Assembly (NCBI GenBank): GCA_022827225.1
Contig: JAJDTJ010000044.1
Coordinates: 124,001 to 188,000 of the forward strand
Direction of reading: 5' to 3'
Origin: Candidatus Poribacteria bacterium
GTDB taxonomy: Bacteria > Poribacteria > WGA-4E > WGA-3G
DNA length: 64,000 nt
The translations under genes and the position numbers were made by a program. Every line of letters begins with the position of its first letter. Position 1 is the first letter of the stretch. The notes beneath the pieces are model-generated. The model did not search any database and was not told where the DNA came from. It saw nothing but the letters and a program-made list of their open reading frames with translations. Positions 1 through 7,856 of the stretch are shown here, one piece after another.

Positions 1-25
1 ACAGACGAAAACCGACAAGGCAAAG

Positions 26-556
26 ATGCTTGAGATACAGGCAGAGATTTTGGAAGGCATTGAGAACCTTGCTGAATGCGAACTCTGCGGCGCTATCAGC
101 GAAATGATTGTAACGATGACTTTGGCTGATGTTACGGCGAAGTTGTGTAAAACGTGTGGTGTTAAATCGCTGGAAGTAGGAAAAATTCAGTCTTCTAAAC
201 AGCGGACATCTCGAAAACGGACACCTCGCACGAACACACCGAAAACTTCATCGGCGAAACCGAAGCCTAAAACCGAAAACACGCGTTCCAAGCGCAAAGA
301 AACCGTTGAAGAACCAGAGACCCCCGCTATGCTACATACCCGCGTTGAATCCGAAACCGGGATCAAGAAAACCGATGTCAAGCGTCTTCATAAAATTATT
401 CAAGACATCGCTGCACCGATGAATCCAGAACATACACTGACGTATGTGCAACGCGAAGCAGAAATTGCGAAAATAAAAGTGGAGGCGGATGCTCTAAAAA
501 AGGCGGTCACACTCCTGAACGACAACAGCGGCTCCCAAACAGCATCCACAGTTTAG
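26..556 (+). CDS. Zinc-ribbon hypothetical protein
   Basis: I do not recognise this protein. About 176 residues. The N-terminal part has two CxxC pairs (CELC near residue 18, CKTC near residue 41) spaced like a zinc ribbon. A very basic Ser/Thr/Lys/Arg-rich linker follows (about 55-100), then a helical C-terminal segment. An ATG at 26 follows an AAGG at 17-20, but the frame is open to the window edge, so the true start may lie upstream. The stop overlaps the convergent epimerase gene by four bases (TTAG read as a stop on both strands). The basic linker would suit nucleic acid binding, but nothing proves it. Confidence 0.6.
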   Translation: MLEIQAEILEGIENLAECELCGAISEMIVTMTLADVTAKLCKTCGVKSLEVGKIQSSKQRTSRKRTPRTNTPKTSSAKPKPKTENTRSKRKETVEEPETPAMLHTRVESETGIKKTDVKRLHKIIQDIAAPMNPEHTLTYVQREAEIAKIKVEADALKKAVTLLNDNSGSQTASTV

Positions 557-1524
557 TCTGTTCGGATGTTTTTTGCCCATTCCCGATTCGTCTGATACCA
601 CTCCACAAGTGCCGTTATACCTTCTCGAAAGGTGACCTGGGGTTGCCACCCTAAGAGCTTTTCCGCTTTTCGGATATCTGCCCACGTGGCGCGCACGTCT
701 GCCGGATGAAATGGCTGATGTGAAAGTTCCGCTCTCTTGCCAACGAGCGCCTCTATCAACTCAATCGTATCAATCAGCACAATAGGACTGTCTGAACCGA
801 GATTGATGACCTCATATTTGAGCGATTTAAGCCCCGCAATTACACCGCGAGCGATGTCTTCAAGATATGTATAGTCTCGCGAGGACTGTTTACCGTCACC
901 GTAGACAATGACAGGTTTCCCTTCACTAATCCACTGCACAAAACGAAACGCGCTCATATCCGGTCTACCGGCGGGTCCATAGACCGTGAAGAAACGGAAG
1001 ATCGTCACGTCGATGCCGTAGAGGTGGTGGTAACTATGGCAGAGCGATTCAGCACCCTTTTTTGACGCTGCATAAGGGGATAACGGACCGTCTGTGTTCG
1101 CTTCTTCGCTGAAAGGGAGCGCGTTGTTCGCACCGTAAAGACTTGATGTTGAAGCCAACACGAATTTTGGAACTCCAAACTCGCGGCACAATTCTAATAA
1201 GTTCAGCGTTCCTGTTACATTTGTATCAACATAGACCCACGGGTTTTCAACAGACTGCCGCACACCGGCGCGCGCGGCGAGATTAATCACTGCGTCATAA
1301 GAGGTGCTAAATAGTTTCTGTAACTCCGTTCGATCGCAGATGTCAGCGCGGTGAAATTGGAAATTCGGGGTGCCTTCCAGCTGCTGAAGCCTCCACTGCT
1401 TGACCTGTGTATCGTAGGCAGCGTTTAAGTTGTCAATCCCAACAACGGTATGCCCCATCTCCAACAGGAATTCCGTCACTTTCCATCCGATAAACCCAGC
1501 GCAGCCGGTGACGAAGTATTTCAT
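553..1524 (-). CDS. NAD-dependent sugar-nucleotide epimerase/dehydratase
   Basis: Extended SDR enzyme of 323 residues, the usual length for UDP-glucuronate or UDP-galactose 4-epimerases. The Rossmann motif GCAGFIG lies at residues 7-13, the catalytic SSLYG segment near 127-131, and the YxxxK pair at Y151/K155. The TVYGPAGRPDMSAFRF segment and overall pattern are closest to UDP-glucuronate 4-epimerases, which convert UDP-GlcA to UDP-GalA for surface polysaccharide. It is the last gene of a probable minus-strand group with the membrane and thioredoxin-like genes upstream (27-base and 45-base gaps). Exact substrate is inference. Confidence 0.85.
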   Translation of the reverse strand: MKYFVTGCAGFIGWKVTEFLLEMGHTVVGIDNLNAAYDTQVKQWRLQQLEGTPNFQFHRADICDRTELQKLFSTSYDAVINLAARAGVRQSVENPWVYVDTNVTGTLNLLELCREFGVPKFVLASTSSLYGANNALPFSEEANTDGPLSPYAASKKGAESLCHSYHHLYGIDVTIFRFFTVYGPAGRPDMSAFRFVQWISEGKPVIVYGDGKQSSRDYTYLEDIARGVIAGLKSLKYEVINLGSDSPIVLIDTIELIEALVGKRAELSHQPFHPADVRATWADIRKAEKLLGWQPQVTFREGITALVEWYQTNREWAKNIRTD

Positions 1525-1551
1525 GGTTAATATTTTTATCCTTTCGGCAAA

Positions 1552-2628
1552 CTAAAACTCACAACTCGCTTTAAACGCTCTAAAACGCTCTTCAAACATT
1601 GAGAGCGCCATTTTTGACAGTTCATACCGCGTTTGGGCATCTGTCTCTAATTTTAGCAATTCGGCTTCGTGCTGTGAGGTTAACGCGTCAATCTCCTCAA
1701 CTGCTGTTTTCAACACCTCAACGGTATCAAACGTGTCGATTTCTCTGGTACATGCTGTCAATAATTCGTGATAAAGCGTTACGCCACTATCAAATTTTTT
1801 GAAATCTTTCCGAATTCGATTCAATACACTACGGTAATCCTCCGGCACCATCGGACTCTCCGTCTCAGCTAACGTTTTGAGCGTGGCCTCCAACTGTGTC
1901 AATTCAAGCTGCTTTTCCGACCAGAGAATTTTCTTTGCCACACCATCCACACTATCGTTGTTCATAACAGGGGCATGCTTCTGTAGGTTATCGTGGAGTT
2001 GTGCCTCCAACTCAGTAAGACCGGTTTGGAATGTCCTGATACGGTCCTTGAATTCCTCGGAATACGTCCGGATTTCTTGAAATTTCTCGTGAAGTGTTTC
2101 ATGCTTCTCTTTGAGTTTATGGACCTTCAAAACATACGTAGGGTAGTGTACCTTCAAGTTTTGAGAGAGTTCACGCACCGCTTGCAATTCCTTTTTGGAG
2201 AGCGTTCTAATGGGTTTACGCTCTAATGTTCCCATGAGTCCATAAGCAGCGACAGAGAAACCGAGGATCGTTAGAATCACCGCCAAAAAGTGAAATAGCG
2301 TATCGTCCGCTGCTGTAACCATCGCGAGCAATCCAAATCCGCCGAGAAGTAGCCCCACAACAAGCGGAAAGATTGGACTGGACAGATAGTCTTCAAGAGT
2401 TTTTCCAACCAACCGCCTACCAGGTATTTTCCCATCTATGGTGAAAATGCCGTATAGCGTTATGTAAACTCCGCCAAGAGATAACATCACCATTAAAATG
2501 GAAAAAAACAAGTTATTCAATGCGCGCAGTCGCAGTGCAAATAAACCGCAGCCAATGAGTAGCAGACCTGCAACAATTGAAAAGAGTGGACTGGACAGGT
2601 AGTTTCGTACTTTGGATTTTGTGGACAT
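1552..2628 (-). CDS. Duplicated two-helix membrane protein with coiled-coil tail
   Basis: Unrecognised 358-residue protein. Two copies of a two-helix hairpin form the N-terminus: each begins YLSSP(L/I)F followed by a GLLL-rich membrane helix (about 10-60 and 80-135), so the region arose by internal duplication. From about residue 150 to the end it is charged and heptad-like (many Leu, Glu and Lys), predicting a long cytoplasmic coiled coil. No enzymatic motif is visible. It sits between the thioredoxin-like gene and the epimerase on the same strand. A scaffold or envelope role is possible but unproven. Confidence 0.6.
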   Translation of the reverse strand: MSTKSKVRNYLSSPLFSIVAGLLLIGCGLFALRLRALNNLFFSILMVMLSLGGVYITLYGIFTIDGKIPGRRLVGKTLEDYLSSPIFPLVVGLLLGGFGLLAMVTAADDTLFHFLAVILTILGFSVAAYGLMGTLERKPIRTLSKKELQAVRELSQNLKVHYPTYVLKVHKLKEKHETLHEKFQEIRTYSEEFKDRIRTFQTGLTELEAQLHDNLQKHAPVMNNDSVDGVAKKILWSEKQLELTQLEATLKTLAETESPMVPEDYRSVLNRIRKDFKKFDSGVTLYHELLTACTREIDTFDTVEVLKTAVEEIDALTSQHEAELLKLETDAQTRYELSKMALSMFEERFRAFKASCEF

Positions 2629-2673
2629 ATTTTTCTCCCATCTTAGAGGATTGTATGTAAGTTGAGCTCTGTT

Positions 2674-3231
2674 TTACCTCGCCTCAGGTATTTCAAGAGT
2701 TGCTAGCAGTTTGTCGATTTCCTTTTTCAGATCAGCGTAGATGTCTAATTTGAAATTCGCTTTTCGATGAAACACAATAATGCCTTTCTGTGAAATGAGG
2801 TAAAGCACAGGTTTCTCTTTCTCCGTCTGATACTGTTTATGTACTGTCCCTTTCCAATCGAGTAAAAACTTCACAGGCGGCGGGTTTTTCTTCAGTTGAC
2901 CCCTGATAAACCCTTTCGGTATAAACCCAGGGACACTCCGCATATCGGCGATGATGTAGGCGGTAACCTGTGCATTTTCTCGATAATCCTTCTGGAATGC
3001 CTCTGCCCATTTGTCGTCCTCTTTCCGAATTTTTCGGTTGCCGAGAATCAGAAAGACGACTTTACCGCGCAGTTTCTTCAGATTGTGTTCCTTCTCTTCC
3101 ACATCTTGAAGCACCCAATCCGGTGCTGTGTCCCCAACTTTTGGGGGTGCTGGTTCAGCCTTTTCGTCGGCGAAACTCGCAAGCATCCCGAAGCAGGTGA
3201 TACTGATAAGAATAACAATGGACAATCTCAT
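2674..3231 (-). CDS. Secreted thioredoxin-fold protein lacking the CxxC motif
   Basis: About 185 residues. A signal peptide (MRLSIVILISITCFGMLASFA) is followed by an AhpC/TSA/YtfJ-like thioredoxin fold: the VGDTAPDWVLQDVEEKEHNL entry, KLRGKVVFLILGN at the position of the active-site strand, and a conserved-looking KPVLYLISQKG strand with cis-Pro context. Where redox members carry a cysteine, this one has GNRKIRK, so it is probably not a disulfide reductase. I chose the ATG at 3231 because a GGAGG lies seven bases upstream and a signal peptide follows at once; a longer frame begins 39 bases earlier. A TTGACA/TAGAAT promoter lies just upstream. Confidence 0.7.
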   Translation of the reverse strand: MRLSIVILISITCFGMLASFADEKAEPAPPKVGDTAPDWVLQDVEEKEHNLKKLRGKVVFLILGNRKIRKEDDKWAEAFQKDYRENAQVTAYIIADMRSVPGFIPKGFIRGQLKKNPPPVKFLLDWKGTVHKQYQTEKEKPVLYLISQKGIIVFHRKANFKLDIYADLKKEIDKLLATLEIPEAR

Positions 3232-3268
3232 GACAGTCCTCCGTCCGCTCCGTGTGTTATCTATCCTC

Positions 3269-3298
3269 ATTCTAACACAACCTTTCAGTAATTGTCAA
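3269..3298 (-). promoter_or_regulatory. Sigma-70 type promoter for thioredoxin-like gene
   Basis: On the minus strand TTGACA (3293-3298) and TAGAAT (3269-3274) are separated by 18 bases, ending about 38 bases upstream of the start at 3231. Confidence 0.55.
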
Positions 3299-3307
3299 AT
3301 CGACTTT

Positions 3308-3466
3308 TTACGCGAAACCTGCGTTTTCTAAAAATGCCCTGAGTGTCCCTAATTTAGCTGCTTCCTCCAGATGAATTTCAATAACCTCAAGAAGATTTTT
3401 TCGCGCCTCTTCTATGTCCGTTCCGCAACTCACAACGTCTAACTCTGGGCAATAGGCGGTGTACAT
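3308..3466 (-). CDS. Short HicB-like (UPF0150) antitoxin-type protein, orphan
   Basis: A 52-residue frame encoding MYTAYCPELDVVSCGTDIEE and a following EARKNLLEVIEIHLEEA helix, the hallmark of the HicB/UPF0150 partial RNase-H fold. An AAGGGG lies about four bases before the ATG. Usual HicB proteins have another strand before this point; here a stop lies eight codons upstream, so the N-terminus is short. I see no HicA double-stranded RNA-binding toxin on either side. It may be a solitary regulator or a decayed toxin-antitoxin remnant. Confidence 0.65.
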   Translation of the reverse strand: MYTAYCPELDVVSCGTDIEEARKNLLEVIEIHLEEAAKLGTLRAFLENAGFA

Positions 3467-3593
3467 ATTGCCCCTTCCAAATTCCCTATGTTACCACAAG
3501 ATGCTTCATCGAAGCCTCCACATTTAAAGGTCGGAATTGTTTAAGGTATCACTAAAGTATATACCAAAAATTTGGAAAAAGCAAGCATTCAGA

Positions 3594-3622
3594 TTGATTT
3601 TTTCGAGTAAACCTGTTATGCT
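3594..3622 (+). promoter_or_regulatory. Sigma-70 type promoter
   Basis: TTGATT (3594-3599) and TATGCT (3617-3622) with a 17-base spacer, 54 bases before the ATG at 3676. It would drive the plus-strand run from 3676 to about 7210. Confidence 0.5.
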
Positions 3623-3675
3623 ATTAGGAAAGGAAATTGTGCTAATAAACCCCTCGCCCTAATAAGGCTGATTAT

Positions 3676-4377
3676 ATGAACATTGAACGTACGGTCCCTA
3701 CACTTTTGAATCAAATACGGGAGGAACTCCTTCCACATATTGCACGTTCTTCGGAAATCCAGTCGGTTGAGAACTTGCAGCTTTTTCGGAGTCGGCTCCA
3801 TAGCCTTCACTACTACTGTGTTCGTGCGCAAATCCCGGATGCTGTTTGTAATCGCGTAGAGGTCCTGCTTTCAACGAGTGCCGATTATTGGCGGCTCATC
3901 GCAGATAATGAGTTAGTACTCACGAACTTGAAAGATTTTAGGCGCGTTCGGACCTTCTCAGCAGAAGCAGAGGGCATAACGAACCTTGAGGAACTCATCT
4001 CCGGTGAAGATACACTTCGCGATGTGATTATCAACAGTATCGCCTTTATGCTGAATTGGAAGGCGAATACGATCTGGGTAGATTCCGCAAAGAAGGCACG
4101 CACCGCAATGGCAAAAAATTATATGCTCGAAATTCAAGATCGTTTATGGCAGTTTATCAAAGAGAGCACACCAGAGACAGAAACAGACGATTTGGAGAAA
4201 GCCGAACAGGTTCGCGATCGCGCCGACAAATTGCTCGCCGTGATTTATGCCAGCGACCTGCCAACAGAAGCACAAGTTACCTTGCTGATGCAAATCTATA
4301 CGCTACTGCTACGGCTGCAACTCGGTCAACTTATCCTCCAATTAGAATCCCTTCAAGAGAGCAACACAAACGCATGA
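3676..4377 (+). CDS. Helical hypothetical protein
   Basis: Unrecognised 233-residue protein predicted to be nearly all alpha-helical, with no signal peptide, membrane segment or catalytic motif I can name. The C-terminal LLMQIYTLLLRLQLGQLILQ stretch is Leu-rich and amphipathic. Its TGA overlaps the ATG of the following esterase gene (ATGA at 4374-4377), so the two are translationally coupled. Confidence 0.6.
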   Translation: MNIERTVPTLLNQIREELLPHIARSSEIQSVENLQLFRSRLHSLHYYCVRAQIPDAVCNRVEVLLSTSADYWRLIADNELVLTNLKDFRRVRTFSAEAEGITNLEELISGEDTLRDVIINSIAFMLNWKANTIWVDSAKKARTAMAKNYMLEIQDRLWQFIKESTPETETDDLEKAEQVRDRADKLLAVIYASDLPTEAQVTLLMQIYTLLLRLQLGQLILQLESLQESNTNA

Positions 4378-5120
4378 AAACACATCTTCTTCGCTATTCC
4401 AATAGTTGGGTACAGACCATTTGCTTCAGCACACTCTTTCTATTTCTGTTTTGCAGTGTTCTTGTTGCTGACATACCGATGTCTGACGCTGAACTGTTAC
4501 CCGGAAAGGAAGTACGTATCACTGCCCCAAAGACAGGGAAAACTTTTCTGCTTTACGTTCCGGTTGATTACACCGACAAACGTCCATTTCCGGTCCTTTT
4601 TTACTACCACGGTTACCGTGGAACAGCCACAACGGGGATGTTCAGACATATCACAAAAGGAGCAGGGTTTATTGTTGTCGGTATGAATTACGCAACCGAT
4701 CTCTATTACAACAAACTTCTACCGACCGAAACAGCAAAAGAGAAAATCTTTTTCGATGAGGCGTTAGAACTTATTTCAACACGTCTGAATGTCGCGAAAG
4801 AATACATTTTCATGGGCGGTTATAGCCAAGGCGGCTACTCAACCACCGTTCTCGGAGAACAACTATTAGATCGGTTAGCGGGGCGGATCGTACTCGGTGC
4901 TGGAAGACGCGATGTGGATATGAATCCACCACCAGCGGAACTGATTCGCGGGCATCCCGTCTTCTATGGTGCAGGCGAATTGGATGACCCGCATTATCAG
5001 CGAGCCAAACGCGCAGCGAAACTTTATACGGAGTGGGGAGCAGATGTGACGTTTGAGGGGTGGGAAAATGAGACGCACAGTCTTTCGCCACAATGGTCAA
5101 CGAAAACCAAAATGCGGTAA
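4374..5120 (+). CDS. Secreted alpha/beta-hydrolase (esterase), cut short by an in-frame TAA
   Basis: Encodes 248 residues: a hydrophobic signal peptide (about 15-35, CFSTLFLFLFCSVLVADI), then an alpha/beta-hydrolase fold of the PHB-depolymerase/feruloyl-esterase type. Visible are the oxyanion region PVLFYYHGYRG, the nucleophile elbow GGYSQGGYS (GxSxG), and the likely catalytic His in NETHSLSP near the C-terminus. The frame ends at TAA 5118-5120, but the same frame continues without another stop through WLITYGPMKQ into the 5142-5618 segment. The intact gene was probably one reading frame of about 1245 bases encoding an esterase plus TPR-like tail. Substrate unknown. Confidence 0.75.
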   Translation: MKTHLLRYSNSWVQTICFSTLFLFLFCSVLVADIPMSDAELLPGKEVRITAPKTGKTFLLYVPVDYTDKRPFPVLFYYHGYRGTATTGMFRHITKGAGFIVVGMNYATDLYYNKLLPTETAKEKIFFDEALELISTRLNVAKEYIFMGGYSQGGYSTTVLGEQLLDRLAGRIVLGAGRRDVDMNPPPAELIRGHPVFYGAGELDDPHYQRAKRAAKLYTEWGADVTFEGWENETHSLSPQWSTKTKMR

Positions 5121-5141
5121 TGGCTCATTACTTACGGACCC

Positions 5142-5618
5142 ATGAAACAGGTTGCATCTGGATTTGAAAAGGCACAAACCGCTGAAAAGAACAGCAAACT
5201 CGGTGAAGCGTTCACAATTTACACCCAAATTGCGGAGATTTTACCTCATACAGAACTGTGCCATACAGCAAACAAATCAGCAACGCGTCTTGCGACGCAA
5301 GCCGAAACAAAACTTGAGCAGTTAAAAGAGGCGTTCGATAAAAAACCGTACGCTGAAGTAACGAAGGCGCTAACGACCTTCCGAAATACATATAGCAACA
5401 GCATTTTCGAGGCACGTGCGACACAACTGCTCAGTGAACTGTTGAACGCAAAGGCGGATGCGTTAGAGGCGCGAGCACTCGCAGCGGAAGCAGAGAAAAA
5501 TTATGTCCGCGCCCTGCAACTTTATGAGCTCTATCTCACCTATTTTCCAGAAGCTGAACGCTACGCAGCCGTTCAAAAACACCTGAAAAACTTAAAACAG
5601 AAAATCGGGACAAAGTAA
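5142..5618 (+). CDS. TPR-like C-terminal part of the split esterase gene
   Basis: A 158-residue alpha-helical segment with TPR-like helix pairs (EKNSKLGEAFTIYTQIAEIL; EKNYVRALQLYELYLTYFPE). It lies in the same frame as the esterase upstream, separated only by the TAA at 5118 and eight sense codons. The ATG at 5142 has no convincing Shine-Dalgarno, so it is doubtful that this is an independently translated gene. Options: a nonsense mutation (one base from GAA), a sequencing error, or stop readthrough. Eleven bases follow before mazG. Confidence 0.5.
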   Translation: MKQVASGFEKAQTAEKNSKLGEAFTIYTQIAEILPHTELCHTANKSATRLATQAETKLEQLKEAFDKKPYAEVTKALTTFRNTYSNSIFEARATQLLSELLNAKADALEARALAAEAEKNYVRALQLYELYLTYFPEAERYAAVQKHLKNLKQKIGTK

Positions 5619-5629
5619 AGGAGATTTGT

Positions 5630-6421
5630 ATGCCGAAAGACCTATTTAAGGAATTAGTTGATGTCATAGCAACGCTGCGGAGCGAAAACGGTTGTCCCTG
5701 GGACCGGGAGCAGACGCATGAAACACTGAAATCTACACTCATCGAAGAGACTTACGAGACCCTTGAAGCGATTGATGCAGGTGACCCGAAAAAATTAGAA
5801 GAAGAACTCGGTGACCTTCTTCTCAACATCATGCTCCAAGCACAGATCGCAGCAGAACACGAAGATTTTGACGTCTACGACGTAATTGAAACCTTAACAG
5901 AGAAACTCATACGCCGCCATCCGCACGTCTTTGGAGATGTCAATGTTTCGGATTCGGACGAGGTCCTGAAAAATTGGGAGGCAATCAAACGCTCAGAATC
6001 GGGTTATGAGGACCGGAAGTCCGTACTCGACGGAATTCCAAACGCACTCCCTACACTGCTCCGCGCACAGAAGATACAGAACCGGGCAGCGCGGGTCGGT
6101 TTTGATTGGGATGATCTTACCGATGTCGTCGCTAAGGTCGAAGAGGAACTCGAAGAGGTTAAAGCGAGTATCAACGCAGCTGAAACGGAAGCAACCGCAA
6201 TGGAACTCGGAGACCTACTGTTTGCTATTGTTAATCTCTGCAGGTTTATGGAAATTCAAGCCGAAGAGACACTACGACAGGCGAACCGAAAGTTCATGTG
6301 GCGTTTTAAATGGATGGAAGCGGAATTAGAACGCCGCGGCACCAATTTTGAAGCACAAGATTTAGAAAGCTTAGACGCTATCTGGGAAGCGGCAAAGAAA
6401 GCAGAAACCGACACCGATTAA
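5630..6421 (+). CDS. mazG: Nucleoside triphosphate pyrophosphohydrolase MazG
   Basis: 263 residues, the normal length of two-domain MazG, which hydrolyses non-canonical and other NTPs to NMP and pyrophosphate. The first domain shows the signature LRSENGCPWDREQTHETLK (about 16-34), an EETYETLEAI metal-binding helix and EELGDLLLNIMLQAQIA; the second repeats the ExxE pattern in EEELEEVKASI and ELGDLLFAIVNLCRF. KAGGAGATTTGTATG context gives a strong ribosome site. It follows the split esterase at 11 bases. Confidence 0.95.
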   Translation: MPKDLFKELVDVIATLRSENGCPWDREQTHETLKSTLIEETYETLEAIDAGDPKKLEEELGDLLLNIMLQAQIAAEHEDFDVYDVIETLTEKLIRRHPHVFGDVNVSDSDEVLKNWEAIKRSESGYEDRKSVLDGIPNALPTLLRAQKIQNRAARVGFDWDDLTDVVAKVEEELEEVKASINAAETEATAMELGDLLFAIVNLCRFMEIQAEETLRQANRKFMWRFKWMEAELERRGTNFEAQDLESLDAIWEAAKKAETDTD

Positions 6422-6460
6422 TTTTGCCTACACCCACGCCTTTTGACGCAGGATCCAATA

Positions 6461-7210
6461 ATGACAAACGCATCATTGAATCTGTTGATCCAAAAATGCG
6501 AAGAACACACAGACTATCAACAGTACGCTGACCTCTTTGAGCAGTTGGATTCATCGGCACCACCACGGATAGAATTCGTTCACCGCGCAACACCACGAAA
6601 TTTTCTACAAACTAAAAAACTCGGCATCTTTTCAGGGTCTTTCAATCCATTAACACTCGCACACATAAAAATGGTGGAGGATACGGTTGCTAAATATCAG
6701 TTAGATGAACTGCTCCTACTGCTCGCGAAAGCCAATGTTGATAAACAGGTGTTCGGTTTACCGCTCGCTGCAAGACTTTTAACGCTCAAGAAATACGCAG
6801 AGAATCAACAACGAATTTCAGTCGGTGCGTCAAGCCACGGTAGATATATTGACAAGGTCACGGCGTTAAAGACCCTCTTCGCGGCGGACACGGAGTTTCA
6901 CTTCATCGTCGGGTATGACACCCTCGTCAGGATTTTTGATGCAAAATACTACACAGATTTTCACACTGAATTACAGGCGTTGTTTGTCTCAGCACGGATT
7001 ATTGTCGCAAACCGGGCAGAAGCAGATATTAAAACGATAGAGACTTTCATGACACAACCGGAAATCTGCCGCTATGCCACCTACGTTTCATGTATTCTAT
7101 TGCCCGATGTTTATGCTTATATATCGTCAACAGAGGTTCGTGATCTGTTAGAACACGGCAAAACCGTTGAACATCTTGTACCACCGAGTCTCCTTGCGAT
7201 GTTTGATTAA
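6461..7210 (+). CDS. NadD-like nucleotidyltransferase (cytidylyltransferase fold)
   Basis: 249 residues. The HIGH-type motif appears as GIFSGSFNPLTLAH (55-68), and the C-terminal ISSTEVR (221-227) matches the SxTxxR motif of NMN/nicotinate-nucleotide adenylyltransferases. An unusual 50-residue helical N-terminal extension precedes the catalytic domain, so this may be a divergent family rather than housekeeping NadD. The first His of the motif is replaced by Thr (NPLTLAH). I chose ATG 6461 because AGGA at 6450-6453 is seven bases upstream; a TTG at 6443 would add six residues. Confidence 0.75.
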   Translation: MTNASLNLLIQKCEEHTDYQQYADLFEQLDSSAPPRIEFVHRATPRNFLQTKKLGIFSGSFNPLTLAHIKMVEDTVAKYQLDELLLLLAKANVDKQVFGLPLAARLLTLKKYAENQQRISVGASSHGRYIDKVTALKTLFAADTEFHFIVGYDTLVRIFDAKYYTDFHTELQALFVSARIIVANRAEADIKTIETFMTQPEICRYATYVSCILLPDVYAYISSTEVRDLLEHGKTVEHLVPPSLLAMFD

Positions 7211-7299
7211 AACATCTCGAACAACTTAAATATTTCCGCCATCATACCCTCCCAATGTGTTTCCAATTTGATACAGTTTCCCGAAAACCGCTTCCGTAT

Positions 7300-7315
7300 T
7301 GTGTCGAATCACACA
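7300..7315. promoter_or_regulatory. Dyad upstream of sigma-54-like promoter
   Basis: TGTGT-cgaat-CACACA inverted repeat about 41 bases upstream of the -24 element. It could be an activator site, though enhancer sites often lie further away. Inference only. Confidence 0.25.
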
Positions 7316-7355
7316 CACTTTCCCAAATTATCTGCTCTTTTTAGCATTTCTACGT

Positions 7356-7371
7356 TGGCATGATTCTTGCT
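7356..7371 (+). promoter_or_regulatory. Candidate sigma-54 (-24/-12) promoter
   Basis: TGGCATGATTCTTGCT matches the TGGCAYR-N4-TTGCW consensus in every fixed position. It lies about 200 bases ahead of the 50-residue gene at 7575, in a 360-base region (7211-7574) that otherwise holds no gene. A chance match cannot be excluded. Confidence 0.4.
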
Positions 7372-7574
7372 CAATATCTCACATATTTGTGTTAGTTATG
7401 CCGTTAATCGGTAAATTTACCACAAATTTTGAAACGACTCATAAATAGTCTCGTATTTAAAAAACACTATTTCTCGCAACAGGTTCTCAACCTGATAATG
7501 TTAACGGCTCATATTGGGCTATACTCATATTGGGCTATAATAAATAATAGATAAAATGCTAAGGAGAATGGACA

Positions 7575-7727
7575 ATGTTTAACGGTGTCGAAATAATTAT
7601 CGGCAGTTTAGGTGCTCTCATCGGTATTGGTGGCGGTTACCTCGTCCTTTCTGCTTTTTTCGCTGGCATCCAGCATATCACGAAGATCGGTGCTGTCGAA
7701 ATCAAAGAGACGACCTCTGAAAAATAG
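7575..7727 (+). CDS. 50-residue single-pass membrane peptide
   Basis: Short frame with an excellent ribosome site (AAGGAG at 7561-7566, eight bases before the ATG). The product has one glycine-rich hydrophobic helix (about 5-33, IIIGSLGALIGIGGGYLVLS) and a short charged tail ending KETTSEK. No homolog is recognised. Size and form resemble small regulatory or type I toxin-like membrane peptides, but no antitoxin RNA was identified. It stands alone between the NadD-like gene and the nfi operon and may be read from the sigma-54-like promoter. Confidence 0.6.
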   Translation: MFNGVEIIIGSLGALIGIGGGYLVLSAFFAGIQHITKIGAVEIKETTSEK

Positions 7728-7754
7728 GGGTCCCTAAGACAACGCCGAAAGGAC

Positions 7755-7783
7755 TTGACAATTAGAGATTTTTGTGTTATTAT
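7755..7783 (+). promoter_or_regulatory. Sigma-70 promoter of the nfi operon
   Basis: TTGACA (7755-7760), 17 bases, TATTAT (7778-7783), about 74 bases before the nfi start. Confidence 0.65.
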
Positions 7784-7856
7784 GTTACCGAGCATCCGAT
7801 GGCGGATTGCCACCGTGTCTCGGAGTACAGAACGTTGAAAACGAACAGCGGCAGCT

